The notes under the pieces were generated by a model that was not told the DNA's origin, did no database searches, and saw only the letters and a list, made by a program, of their open reading frames with translations. From the NCBI GenBank assembly GCA_029204225.1, contig CM055107.1, positions 18,588,718 through 18,652,717 on the forward strand: a DNA stretch of 64,000 bases, written 5' to 3'. This DNA comes from Diphasiastrum complanatum (taxonomy: Eukaryota; Streptophyta; Lycopodiopsida; Lycopodiales; Lycopodiaceae). Shown here in pieces: positions 23,260-35,710 of the stretch (within the stretch, counting starts at the first letter, position 1; every line of letters starts with the position of its first letter). The translations under genes and the position numbers were made by a program.

Positions 23260-23870
23260 TGTCCGAAACTCTCGTCTACAATGGATGCGCCTATTCTTGG
23301 CAAAAGTGTTCTACACTATGCATTCAATTTGCGAGACCTAGATACTCGGCTATCAATCGCAGACATTGCAGCAATCAATCAGACAAACAATGTAGCGCAA
23401 CAATCAGTAAGTGAAAGAACAAAATGTATTTTGTATTTGATTTGTTTGACAGTGAGTCGGTAGTGTCTCGCTCTGTTGGTGGCCTAACGCTGCTCTTACA
23501 ATGATGTATCTGATACTTGCAGATTCAATTGTAATTTCTATACAAGATCATATTCTGATTTCTAACCTATACTTATGTCCCACCAGGTGAGATTACAAGA
23601 TAGATTGATAATCATTACAAGAGAGGTTTACGTTAAATCATTGGTTTATTAACTCTTTGGTAGCGTTACTTTTTTATGGCTAAGCATGGCATTTGGCGGC
23701 TTTATGCCCGATGAGTTAGAGGTCGATAGTTTGACTTGCCTGACGAGTCATTCTGCTCAACATCTGGCTTTAGCACCTAGTTGGGGTTCGACTATTCGGT
23801 GTGACTTCCGATATGTCGGCCCCTTCGGGGAATGCAGGAGAAGGGTTGTATGAGTTCACCATCTCCAACA
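23260..23870 (-). repeat. V(-) 5' LTR
   Basis: 611 bp from TGTCCGAAACTC to CACCATCTCCAACA on the plus strand. Its outer end is the reverse complement of the start of the V(+) LTR (TGTTGGAAATGGTGAACTC), and both share GGCCACCAACGAGCGAGACAC-like sequence. Confidence 0.8.
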
Positions 23871-24102
23871 CTAATTACTCGTTGATTTGCCTATGTCATG
23901 TGAATGATGATCAAGAAATAGTGTGAAGAGGGCGAATAAAGTTCAGCTATTGGCGAGTAATACAAAAAATTAGATCATTACTCGTCGGTCTGGCATATGG
24001 TAGATCAAGTGTTGTACTTGCTAATATGCTAATGGCAAGTAATGCTACTAAGTGGATTGAAAGAAAACTCAGTTGGCGAGCAATAGAAAAAGACTGAAAA
24101 AT
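23871..24102. other. Spacer between head-to-head V elements
   Basis: 232 bp with no gene seen. It contains several GGCGAGTAAT or ATTACTCG motifs (near 23,875, 23,951, 23,979 and 24,030) in both orientations, so it may itself be partly palindromic. Confidence 0.4.
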
Positions 24103-24769
24103 GTTGGAAATGGTGAACTCATGCAACCATTCCCTAGCGCTCCATGAAGACGAAATGAAAGACGAAAGAAAAGTATTCATTCTTGCAACGAAAAGACATC
24201 CTAAAAACAAAATACAAACCGAAGAAAAACAATTCGATCTAACAACTAGCAGCTCGATGAGTGTGGAGTCTTGGACTAACACGCTCGGCCACCAAGGGCC
24301 ACGTCATCAGGGGATAAATAATTGACAATTTAGGACTAAGCCTATCTTTTAAACTGATACTTAGTGACCTTAGAATTTTCCCAGGTATATAATAAAATAA
24401 AATAAACAAATAGAAGAATGAGTGACAGAGAAAAATATATAGTCGCGTTCAAGCACTACAAGCTATGCTTGAAGATTTGCCAACATGCAGAACATAGTGG
24501 ACTCGTGAGAGGAGTGATAGGCCACCAACGAGCGAGACACTGATCAACTCACTCATAACGAAAATACAAAATGCAATTGTTCTCTTCTCTCAATCTCTCA
24601 TCATTCGTATTGTTGTTTTGATAGAATGATTTTGTGTCTATGGTCAATAGTCGTTTGCTTAGGTTCCTACAATAATTTCACAAGCTAGCCCAAATAGGCA
24701 GCAAAAGTCAGGTGCAGACAAGATCAAGAGCTATGCCTGACGAAACGAAAACAATCTCAAAAATCTATA
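24103..24769 (+). repeat. V(+) 5' LTR
   Basis: It starts TGTTGGAAATGG and ends just before the primer site at 24,770, with the expected terminal CA decayed to TA. It is inverted relative to, and diverged from, the V(-) LTR. Confidence 0.75.
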
Positions 24770-24781
24770 TGGTATCAGAGC
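24770..24781 (+). promoter_or_regulatory. V(+) primer-binding site
   Basis: TGGTATCAGAGC is an exact initiator-Met tRNA match on the plus strand, 24 bases before the gag ATG at 24,806. It is the only plus-strand primer site in the window. Confidence 0.9.
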
Positions 24782-24805
24782 CGTGATTTTCTAAGACAAC
24801 ACAAT

Positions 24806-26257
24806 ATGGCTACAGTGATCTAGACGAGAATAGCAATCAATCTTGATGGAGCAAACTACCGAATATGAAAGTTTAAAATCAAAACGCTTCTGAAAGGTGA
24901 GGGCATCTGATCAATGACCGAACTCACAAAAGAATAGCCTCCAGATGGAGACCCGAGGAGAGCTGAGTGGATCAGAAAAGATGAGCGTGCAATGGCCATC
25001 ATCGTTTCATCTATCAATGAAAAAATACTCATGCATATTGAAGACTGTGCAAGCAGCCATGAAGCATGGGAAAGACTAAAACAGAAATACGAAGTGAGGA
25101 TTGTCGCTTCGGTGATGCACCTCCACAATCAGCTACAAGCCACGTGATGGGATGACAATCAGTTAGATCAACACGTCGAGAAGATCAAAATGATCTTCGC
25201 TCAACTTCTTGCATCTGGACAGGAGCACCAAGTCCCAGCAGCACATCAATTGATGCACTTCATGAAATAACTATCGACATCCTTTCAGTCATTAAGAATG
25301 CTCATTTTGAGCTTACCAGACATGTCATTTGAACGAGTTGTCAGTCTTGTAGTTGATGAGAGACTGATGAGAGATGAAGGAGAAGGAAGTAGTGACCAAA
25401 AGAAGGCCCTTTTTATGAAGAAAAGGAAGAAGAACAAAAACAAGCCCATATTTGACAAAACGAACCCAAAGTCTTCAAGCAAAGACAACAACAACCAACA
25501 AACCTCCTCCTGTGATCACTGTCACAAGCTGAGACACACAACCGACAAATGCTGGTTTGACCCGACAAATCCTTGCATGCACTACAAGAAGAAGGGACAC
25601 TCTGCATACAATTGTAGATTCAACCCAAAAAGAAAAAACAAGGCTGAGAAAGCGAATGTTGCAGAGTCATCGAGGGATGCTGACAAGAGTGACAAAGCCT
25701 TCACAATATTCGATGAGGCTCTAACAAACTATACAGAGTGATACTACGACGTAGTTATCAACTCAGGAGCAACCTCACACATTACTTGCAACAAGAAAAT
25801 ACTGACCAACTACAGAGAACTCGACAACAATAGAGCATTGATTCTAGGTGACGGGAGCAAACACGATGTGAAAGGCATCGGGACTCTACAGCTACGAACA
25901 CTATTGGGACAAGCTGAGTTTCCAGGAGGACTCTATGTACCCTTATTGAGAAGAGACTTGTTATCACTCTCAAAGATGCCAGATGTCGAAACTCAAGTCC
26001 TATTTGATGGCAGTACATGCTAGATGATAGAACAAAATTCAAATAAGTTGCTAACTATCAGACCTAGAGAAGGTAACCTGTATCAAGCAAAGATTATCAG
26101 TATTTCTGATAGCATATTGAATGCATCAAAAAATGAAGATCAACTCTAGCACAAAAGAATGTATCATCTGAACATGAGAAGCCTCTACAAGATGAGAGAA
26201 AAGACATTGTGACATGTCTGAAGATATCCAGACCAGACACTGACTTCAATGAAAGGA
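24806..26257 (+). pseudogene. V(+): copia gag, protease and start of integrase
   Basis: ATG 24,806 opens MATVI, then a decayed stretch and conserved gag (RRAEWIRKDERAMAIIVSSI, SSHEAWERLKQKYEV). The best-preserved frame is 25,298-25,741, with two knuckles: CDHCHKLRHTTDKC and CMHYKKKGHSAYNC (second Cys replaced by Tyr). Protease has NSGATSH (catalytic Asp changed to Asn, about 25,760) and GDGSKHDVKGIGTLQLRT (25,850-25,910). Integrase zinc-binding sequence (HKRMYHLNMRSLYKM) ends at about 26,257, where repeat H starts. The left edge of the 10.65-kb tandem duplication (26,137) lies inside this element. Confidence 0.85.
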
Positions 26258-26760
26258 ATCCGACGTTCGTCGCATTATGATGTCCACGTCATTGATTTGA
26301 GTCCCGAATATTTTTCTGATTAGATTGGTTAAGGATGTGGACGCAAGATTCCGATGTGTTTTGGGACTTCGAAATCCGACGTCTGTGAATTTCGGATTTT
26401 TGTGCCATCTGCAGATTCTTTTCTCACTCTTTCTCACAGTTTTGGAGCATTTGGTGCATTTGGAGCGTTTGGTTCATTTGGAGCTGGAAAATTTTGATGC
26501 TTTTGGAGCTTTTGGAGCTTGGAGATTTTGGAGCTTTTGGAACTTTTGGAGGTAGTTGTTTTGTTTTTGCCTTTTCTCTTAGAGATAAAGTTTGCTTTGT
26601 TTGTTTTTGTGAAAGAAAGTGAGGAGGGATGTTAAAAAGTGATGAAGGGAAAGTGTAAAGCGTAAAGTAAATGATGGAAGAGTGTAAAGTAAAAAGTGTA
26701 AAGTAAAAAGTGTAAAGTAGATAGTGCAAAGATAATAATGCATAGATAGTGTATGAATTT
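26258..26760. repeat. Repeat H, copy 1
   Basis: Starts GAATCCGACGTTCGTCGCAT after V(+) integrase. It contains a run of TTTGGAGC(A/T)TTTGG words (26,442-26,550) and a later run of GTGTAAAGTAAA words (26,650-26,720). Apparent reading frames through it are products of these simple repeats. Copies are at 36,952 and 52,845. Confidence 0.75.
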
Positions 26761-27010
26761 TTTAGAGAGAGAGAAGAAGTGTGCATGTGTGTGTGTGTTT
26801 TGCATTTTGCATTGATTTAGAATTTAGGGCAATAGAAAAATAGATAGTGTTTGATAGTAATTAAATGTTAGATTTGTAATTTGAGGGAGAGAGAGGGGTG
26901 GGGGAGGGGGAGTGTGTGTGTGTGTGTGTTTTGCATTTTGCATTAATTTAGAATTTAGGATAATAGATAAATAGATAGTGTTTGGTAGTAATTGAATGAT
27001 AGATTTGTAA

Positions 27011-27107
<97 letters not shown>

Positions 27108-27309
27108 GTGTGTGTGTGTGTGTTTTGCATTTTGTATTGATTGAAGATTCAGGGTGATAGATGAATAGATAGTGTATGATGAAAATTGAATGTTAAATTT
27201 GTAATTTGTTAGAGAGAGAGAAAAGTAAATGCATATTCGATGATGATTTGCATTGCTAGAAATTTAAATTTGTAATTTATTTAAACAAAACTTAACAGAG
27301 AGAGAGAAA
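26761..27309. repeat. GA/GT compound minisatellite
   Basis: Four conserved units with TTTTGCATTTTGCATT and ATAGATAGTGTTTG are separated by GA runs (the longest about 90 bases, 27,013-27,102) and GT runs. The Ser-Leu repeat peptide readable on the minus strand is only translated GA. Confidence 0.85.
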
Positions 27310-28166
27310 TGTAAGAGAGGTAGTAAATATTCTTCCACAGAGAACATGATGAAAGTTTGAATAAATGATATCATTGTCTTCAATCGGGTCTATATCTGAT
27401 CTATGTACTAATAGAACAATATTAGCTCAGATTGCATATGCATGTGAAAATCATATGCAGAAGTAAGAGACAACTTAAGACAATTTAGACAATAAGAATC
27501 TATTGATCAAAAATGAATTTTATAACTCTGAATTTGCTTCATCATTATACATCTCTTGCTGTCTTATCTCGCTGTTGTGTCTCTGATTGAGTGAGTGAGT
27601 TACAACGAGTAGTGCACATGTATTTATATTGCTACAGGACATGTATTTTGGCCTTTTATTTACAGGTCTTTTTGCCTTTTAATATTCACAACAGTTTATC
27701 TCTTCATTTTAGCTTCGTGTTTCGCAAATTATTCGCGACAATTGTCTCTTTGCGACAATTTCATCGTTCGCGAATTGTTTGTGATAGATGACAATTCTTT
27801 GAGCTTGAAGAAGAAATCTAGAATATTTCACGAATTGTTTGCGATAGGTGAGCTTGAAGAACAGTCCAGAAGATTTTGTGAATTGTTTGCAACAATTTTA
27901 CGACATCTAAGATCTGCACAAGAAAGATAATATCCTGCGACAAGATTGTATTCACGAATGTTTCGAGCTTCAACAAGAAAGCCACGAGCTTCTATGAGTA
28001 ACTGTTTTGCAAAACTTTCGAGTTGACTGCAAGACAAAGTTCGCGAATCCTTTGAGGTTGATCACGGATAAAAATGTTTTGATTTCGCTTTCGTTTCTTA
28101 TCCTTTGTCAAGTAAACTGTGCTCTTTGTTACTAGGACCAAGATCTCTCTTATCAGTTGTTCTACA
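27310..28166 (-). repeat. X2 3' LTR
   Basis: 857 bp, TGTAAGAGAGG to TTGTTCTACA. On the plus strand it is followed at once by GCTCCCTCTCAAAG, whose complement CTTTGAGAGGGAGC is a polypurine tract. This marks it as the 3' LTR of a leftward element. About 450 internal bases, absent from the partner LTR, include repeated TTCGCGAATTGTTTG-like words. Confidence 0.85.
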
Positions 28167-31100
28167 GCTCCCTCTCAAAGTGGGTAGTTGGATTAATCCC
28201 AATTTTCTTTGTTGCTTCTCGAACAAAGCTTTACCGAGTGGCTTCGTAAAGATATCAGCTGTCATTTCCTATGTGGGTATCAAGACTGTCTTCAGTATCT
28301 TCTTCTCGACTAAGTCCCAAATCACATGATATTTGATAGCTATGTGCTTCGTTTTTTAGTGAACTACAAGATCTTTCGTAAGATAGATTGCCGAAGTGTT
28401 ATCCATTAACAAGACATAAGGTTCAGAAATAGATTCATCAAATCCTTCCAGCATCTATTTAATCCAGATCATCTCATTTTCCATCTTGGCTGTTGCTACA
28501 TATTCCGCTTCACAGGAAGATTGAGCTATTGTTATTTGCTTCTTGCTTATCCAGAGTATGGTTGTGCCAAATGCTAGAGTACAACCTCCTGAAATACTTT
28601 TGCTATCATTCTTCATTTATGCCTAGCTTGCGTCACTGTAAGATTCGATGTAAAACCCAGCTTCCTTTGAATAACACAATCCATAGTCTTTCGTTTCCTA
28701 GAGATATTGTAGGACTCTTTTTGCCAACTTCCAATGCAATGATCTTGGGTTCAGATTATATTGGCTCAGCCTGTATATTGCAAATGCTATATCAGGTCTG
28801 GTGTTGTCTCCTAGATATAACAATGATCCAATCAGCCTATGATAGGGTGTTTTGGCCATTCGTTCCTCTTCCTCGAGAGTCTGCAAACAATCTGCCTTGC
28901 TTAGTATTATTCCAAGTATCATGGGAGTATGTACACCTTTGCATTCGAGCATGTTGAAGTCTTCAATGATCTTTTGAGTATACTTTTGTTGGTGAAAATA
29001 CAACTCACCACCTTCAAAATCTCTCACGATCTGCAAGCCTAGATAGATTTTAGCTTCTCCTAGGTCAGTGATCTTTTCAAGAAACGGCTCTTTTGACATT
29101 TGAAATTAACTTATTTCTTCTTGAGAAGATAAGTGTGTCATCAACATAGACATCTAGATGATTATTTCTTTTTGGACATGCTTGATATAGATATTTGACT
29201 CAGTAAATAGAGGTTTGAAGCCTAAGGAACGTAGTATTTTGTCCTTCTTGCTATAACATTGTCTGGCTGCTTGTTTCAGACAATAAATGCTTTTATTCAT
29301 GTGACATCCGTATTTAGGATATTCTTGGTTTACAAAACCAAGTGGTTGGTCCATGAATAAGTCTTCTTCCAATTCTGCGTGCAAGAAAGCGAATTGATGT
29401 ATGTTTGACTACCGGTGAGAAGGTATCAGTGTAGTTGATCCCATATTGTTGTGAAAATCCTTTAGCAACTAACCTTGCTTTGTATCTGATGTTTTCTCCA
29501 TCAAAACATGTTTTGATCTTGTAGATCCACTTGCACTTGACTGGTTTTCTGCCATCTAGTATAGCTGCAAATGTCCATACATTGTTCTTATACATGGATG
29601 ACATTTTGTCCTCCATTGCCTGAATCTAGCGATCTTTATCTAGTCCATCAATAGCCTCCTTGAATGTTTGAGGTTCATTAGAAAATCCACAAAATTTGAT
29701 GGTTGTGTTAAGAATATACTGACCGTATCTTTTTGGTGGTATTCATTGTCTATCAAATCTTCACACAGATGGTTTTGAGTTCGATTTTGCAGGTTTCAAG
29801 TTTGATTCTGATTTAAGCTTTTCTGTTGGAATTTGAGCTGGCGATTGGAGTCTGTCAGGTACTCGATCTTGACCTCCCTCTGAATCTGGTAACTCTCTTT
29901 CATCTTTTGCTTGTTTTCTTTCTATCGTCTGGTAGCTCATAATAGCTTTTGAGAATTTCATAACCGACTAGATCACTGTCTACTATGTATTTGGACTTAT
30001 CAAATTTAACATCTGGAACAACTTTTATTTTGCCACTTTTGGATACATAGACACGATAATATGAAGAATGTAACTTGAATCCTACCAGAAACCATGTTCT
30101 ATCTTTTCATGAGTTTCTTTTTCAGTTTATCTGGTATGTGCATATACACTGTGCATCCGAATGTCCGAACATGTGCTAGATTTGGCTTCGACTTCCACCA
30201 TATCTCATGAGGAATTTTATCCAGTATTCGAGATGTCTAAATACGATTCTAAAGATAATTTGATGTAGCCACTGCTTCTGCCCACAACTCTTTTGGTGCT
30301 TTCGCATGAGCCATCATACACTTGCAGCTTCCATAAGTGTAAAATTCCTTCATTCAGCTATTCCATTGTGCTGAGGTGCGTAAGATGTAGTCTTAGTGTG
30401 CATAATACCTTGATCAATACAGTAAGCCTTGAATTTGTTGGAAATGTACTCACCTCCACGATCTGTGCAAATCTGCTACAACTTATTCCATGTCTGCTTC
30501 TCAGCCCAATTTGTATACTCAACGAATTTCTTGAAAGCTTCAAATTTAGTACGTATAAAATATACTACAACGAACTTGCTGAAGTCATCAATAAACGTAA
30601 TGAAGTATTTTTCATCGCCCAACGACAATGCTTTGAATGGTCCACAAATATCTGAATGCACAATTTCAAGTACCTTAGTTTCTTTATGAACATCCTTACA
30701 GAAAGGTGTTCTAGTCATCTTGCCTTTAAGACGAGACTCACAAGTAGTTCGAATATCTCTACTTTTGATTTTGACTCCTTGAATTCTCTGACTTTTGTTG
30801 GCTTGGTACAAGGCTTTCATGTTCATGTGACATAGCCTTTTGTGCCACAATCTATCTGTTGATTCCTGAGTTTGATTTTCTTGTTTGATTCTTGTTCCAA
30901 TGTTCAGGTGATTTAAATTTCCTTCTTTGTTCCCTTTAGCAACCAAGTTATCAAAGTATTCCTTGTATAGTCTTCAAGAGTTCTTTGTAAAGGTTACTGA
31001 CATGTTTGTATCGACTATCTTAGCTACAGATAGAAGATCTTTGTCAAAAGTAGGGACATAGAGAACTTCCTCTAGTTTCTTGTCTCCCTGATTCGTGTCT

Positions 31101-31735
31101 AGCCATAATACACCAGTTCCATCAACCACATGCTTAGAACCGTCTCCAAGCATAATGAATCTCGAATAGTTTGTCTTCTCGTACTCAGACAATATTTGTT
31201 TCAAGGAAACAAAATGTGAGGTGGCTCCCGAATCAAGTACGACTTCTCGAGTTTTAGAATTAGATGAATAGCATAGATCAGCACTAACTTAAGCTACTCA
31301 GTTCATTGTTGCCATGTCTTCTGCTGCTCTGGAGCATTCTGCTTTGTCTTCAACATAGTTTGAATCTGAAGGTTTGCTTCGATTTTGCTCCTTTTTGTTT
31401 CTCGGATTCTGATAACAGTCTACTACTGCATGACCCCGTTTATGACAATAAATGCATTAAATCTTTGGATTTAACCAGCACTTTTCTTCTGTGTGACCCG
31501 ATCTTCTGCATCTATTGCAGATCTTCTTATCACTAGAATACTTCTGTTGTTTTCCAGATTGTTGTTCATTAGTCTTAGCCTCATTCTTCTTTGATGACTC
31601 CCTCTTAAATATAGATTTCTTAGAAGATTTATTCTTTTGAGTAAATAGAGCTATTTCGGAATCATCATTGTCATCATAGCGTTCATGAGCTTCTACTTCC
31701 TCCTTAACTCCGTCTATTGCCTTTTGAAGTGTATG
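28167..31735 (-). pseudogene. X2: copia gag (C-terminal) to RNase H
   Basis: Minus order: gag knuckles (CNRCRRSGHTEEKC near 31,500), protease (LDSGATSHFVS near 31,230; GDGSKHVVDGTGVL), integrase (30,476-30,946, [36 protein letters not shown] with the second Asp kept, PQHNGIAE followed by a stop), linker, RT (29,616 down; [39 protein letters not shown] near 29,130), and RNase H ending in ADIFTKPL before the polypurine tract. A stop (TAA for GAA) between the two knuckles near 31,456 is absent from X3. Gag N-terminal codons are deleted. Confidence 0.9.
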
Positions 31736-31886
31736 AAGCATGCTGATGGATGTATGAAGAATGCTAAGAGAGGTGTGAAGATACCACTCTATCAACTCTG
31801 ATTAGTTCTGATATCACTGTATCAGCTTTGAACCTGTTTACTCTGATACCATTGTATCATATTTAATTCCGTAGGCTCTGATACCA
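31736..31886 (-). promoter_or_regulatory. X2 leader with repeated primer-site motifs
   Basis: GCTCTGATACCA at 31,875-31,886 is the LTR-proximal site. CTCTGATACCA near 31,840 and diverged GTTCTGATATCACTG near 31,806 repeat it inward. Gag deletion brings this leader against codons for LQKAIDGVKEE. Confidence 0.8.
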
Positions 31887-31887
31887 C

Positions 31888-32293
31888 TATAATAAAAATA
31901 GTAATTATTCGTCCACAAAGAAGACGATGAAAGTTTGAATAAATCAAACTAATATTAGTGTTTTCAATCGGGTCTTTATCTGATGTATGTACTAATAGAA
32001 CAATATTAGCTCTGATTAAATATGCATGCGAAAATTATATGCGGAAGTACGAGACAACTTAAGACAATTTAGACAATAAGAAACTATTGATCAAAAAATA
32101 AATTTTATAGCTCTGAATCTGATTCATTGATATACATCTCTTGTTGTCTTATCTCGCTGTTGTATTTCTGATTGAGTGAGTGAGTTACAATGAGTAGTGT
32201 GTGTTTCGAGTTCGCGTTCATTTCTTATCCTTTGTCAAGTAAACTCTGCGCTTTGTTAGTAGAAGCAAGATCTGTCTGATCAGTTGTTCTACA
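31888..32293 (-). repeat. X2 5' LTR, internally deleted
   Basis: 406 bp from TATAATAAAAATAG (first TG decayed) to TTGTTCTACA. Relative to 27,310-28,166, about 450 bases are missing after GAGTTACAATGAGTAGTG. Outside that gap the two LTRs align. Confidence 0.85.
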
Positions 32294-32732
<439 letters not shown>

Positions 32733-33440
32733 TGTGTGTGTTATAGCATATTATCAATATAACATTTTACTATTTGAATCTATCACCTTTAAATTCTTTA
32801 ATTTGATCTAGTTTGCTATTTTGGACATAGTTCTTTATTTGGCAATTGAGGCCAATTTTCATATTATATTTAGAATTTGACTTTTCAAAGCTATATATGT
32901 CTAAAAGAATTTGAATTACCACTGTTAGAGAGTGAGAAAAATAGTCAGAGGTCAAGTTTAGTAGATTCAAAATTGAATGTTGGAGACATTGAATCTTGTG
33001 CACATTAAATGATAGGGTTTTTGTTATGGAGGGAAACCAAGCTCATTAATGATGCATGGATCTGCTACAAAAGGATGTAAACTCATGGGAGGAAGGATTC
33101 TTCTCTCTCTCATCTCATTTCATGCTTATACATGAGTTCTTTTGGGCTGATCTATCCATTGGTGCACTATATTCATGATATCTTGCAATTTGGTGTGTAG
33201 AATGCTCATATTTTGCTATATTCGGATCCACACGTGAATTTTAGTACGTTACTAATTTTGTATAGACATAAACATCATGTTATCATAAGTTTAATATTTG
33301 ATTAATATCATTTTGCGTTTGCATCTCTTTCATTAAGTAGATGTTGATTTTCTCCATTTCAAATGGTCTAAATTGTGTTGTCATTCAAACCAAAGATCAA
33401 TAGATGAATTTGGATCTTAATGATTGACAAAATATTCACG
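32733..33440 (+). repeat. Y-LTR, copy 2 (plus orientation)
   Basis: Same limits as the copy at 3,263 (TGTGTGTTATAG to ATTCAC). The TATA-like box is changed to TACAAAAGG. It directly abuts minus-strand Z integrase sequence. Confidence 0.65.
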
Positions 33441-35150
33441 TATAAAGTCTTTATGGCCTTCTTGGTGGATAAGTATCCAACCACGATCCATGAACTTGGA
33501 TCACCTTTTCATTAGAGGAGTTCTAAATACAAAAAAGACCCTTTGGAAAGATTCTTTTTATATTTTTCTCAATTTTTTCTTACACATGGACTAATCAAAA
33601 CACTCAAATTTGAAATCTACATAACGTAACTTTTTGAGACAACATTTTGATTCTACACTAAAAATGGCATAACTTTTTAGTGGTTAGTCCGAATTTCGCG
33701 AAGTTTGGTGCATTAGAAAGTGCTCAATAAGGGCTTTCCAATGATATGTTAGATGACATACTTCTGAGCTACAATTAAAAAGTTATGGCAAGTCAAAAGT
33801 GTTAGTGCTATAATATTTTAATAATATAAACTACATCTTGCACAAATTCTTAAAGGGTCTTTTTGGAACACAAAACTCCCCTAATGTTCCTTGTTTCCAA
33901 GGGAATATTAGCAAAGCAGGTACTTCCAAAAACTCTAAGGTGATCAACCTTAGGCTTGATGTTGAACAAGACTTCATGTGGTGTATTTCCTCCAAGATCT
34001 CCATCACTCCTAAAAGCTTTGATCTTCACTGAGAATTCCATCTCAACATATGCTTTGAATAATAGAAAATAATCATGCACCATAAATCTTGAAGAAAGAA
34101 GATACAACCTAGTATATCTTGTGAAATCATCAATAAAAGTAACAAAGCAAGTGGCACCTTCCTTACTGAGTGTATCAACTCTAATGAATGTGTAGTCTTG
34201 ATAGAAGACCTTGGAAATGGCTTCTTATGTGATTTTGCTATTGCACAAGCTTCACATGGCTTGATCTATTTGGAAAGTGATCTTGGTATGCCAATTGCTT
34301 TTGCATCCTTGACCATAGAAAACATGGATTTGAAATTCGGATGTCTCAATATCCCATGCCATAATTCCTCCTTGAAAATATTAGTCCTAAAAGACAACAT
34401 CACAAGACTTTGCACTTTCAAGTGGATCTGACTTGAAAATGCCAGCATATCTAGATCCATGTGCTAGGATCTCATCACCTTTCTTAATAGTACAAGTATT
34501 GATATTAAATTTCACATCAAGGCCATTTTCAGGCATCTTTCCAGCACTTATGATGTTCTCTGTGAGTTTAGGAACAAAAAGAACATTGGAAAGAGATAAA
34601 ATCTTAGAAGATGCAAGCTTTAAGGGAATACTCCCAACTCCTTCAATAGTACATTCATGGTCATTTTTTGTGTATATTGATTTCTTAATTCCTTCATAAG
34701 GTACAATAGAATGACAAGAATTCTTGTAGCAGCACATGTGTGATGAAGCTCCACTATCAATGTACCATGATCCATCTTTTTCGAAGGGTGTAGAGGAAAA
34801 ACTTGATAACATAAGGGATCCTTCTCCCTCACTTGCAATAGAGTCTTCTTTCTCATTGATGATGTTGACTTGCTTGAGTTGATTCTTCTTCTTAAAGCAA
34901 TTAGAGGCATAATGCCCTTTCTTGCCACAAAAGAAACACTTGATCTTCGTCTTCTTGAACTTGGAGGCAGAAGGATGTGATGAATCATCTTCTTCTCCAT
35001 CTTTGTATTTGTTTACGAAATGATATTGTTGGTTCTTGTTCCTCCCTTTGAGCTTGTCTTTGACAAATAGAGATTTGTCATCTTCAATTTGATTAAGAGA
35101 TAGCTTGTCCATTCTCAAAAGCTTGTACTTTTGTCCTGCTTCCTCGGAAC
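33441..35150 (-). pseudogene. Z3: copia gag-protease with shortened integrase
   Basis: A 283-codon frame (34,387-35,238) holds an intact CCHC knuckle (CFFCGKKGHYASNC), the protease site (WYIDSGASSHM, about 34,745) and VLFVPKLTENIISAGKM. Pre-integrase follows (LRHPNFKSMFSMVKDAKAIG), then integrase, again jumping from FRSDGDLG to GNTPHEVLF. The first 29 codons of the long frame come from the leader: deletion of gag's N-terminal part at about 35,151 fused leader to gag in frame. A MITE interrupts the 3' end. Confidence 0.85.
33510..33886. mobile_element. Fold-back MITE, copy 3
   Basis: 377 bp, CATTAGAGGAGTTCTAAATA to CAAAACTCCCCTAATG, in the opposite orientation to copies 1 and 2. Z1 at about 4,037 has the uninterrupted site (GGATCAACTTTTTTCCTTG), so this insertion postdates the split of Z1 from Z3. 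Confidence 0.85.
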
Positions 35151-35710
35151 TTTCTTTGGCACGTGGAGAATGCTCAAAGAAAACACAATTGACCCAAATA
35201 CAATCACTTTGTATGAAACAATGTGTCAAACAACACAAAACAATGTCTAGATCTCATGTTTGGAAGATTGGTATATGCAAATATGGAATTTTGGATCAAA
35301 GATATTTTTTTTTGTCAAATCAAAAAGTGTCCACTTGGGTCTAGGACAATCTCTACCCTTATTTAAGAGCCTCTAGCTCTTGATTGTCTCATCAAATTGA
35401 TTTGAAACAAATCACAATGGAATCTAGACTTTGCTAGCTTTCCAACAAGCTATCTAGTCACTATCTTTGGATTTAGCAACAAAGAGAATAAAAGGATTGA
35501 AGTGTACTGATTTTCACACGCGTGAAATCTCAAAAATCCATACAATCACTATTCATACCTGAAAACTTCAATTCTTAACTCTTTGATCCACAAACTTCTC
35601 AAGCGATAATAGAAAAATGTGGAAAACTGCTTTCTAGCTTGAATAGATTTCAAAAATTTTCATACATGACATGATTATAGCATGCAAAGCTTAGTTTGGC
35701 TCTGATACCA
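35151..35710 (-). promoter_or_regulatory. Z3 leader and primer-binding site
   Basis: Non-coding leader containing CTTTCTTTGGCACGTGGAGA, matching 55,392-55,773. It ends with GCTCTGATACCA at 35,699-35,710 next to the LTR. Confidence 0.8.

Noticed and set aside
24101-24325. Small frames in the V(+) LTR
   Set aside because: They lie within the LTR, are not shared by the V(-) LTR, and have no motif.
26948-27130. Open frame giving a Ser-Leu repeat peptide
   Set aside because: It is translated GA microsatellite; the same artefact appears at 43,000-43,215 and 53,476-53,706.
28493-28957. 154-codon plus-strand open frame, repeated at 39,159-39,623
   Set aside because: It lies antisense to the X2/X3 RT-RNase H coding, which has clear motifs. 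The plus frame is a shadow kept alike by duplication.
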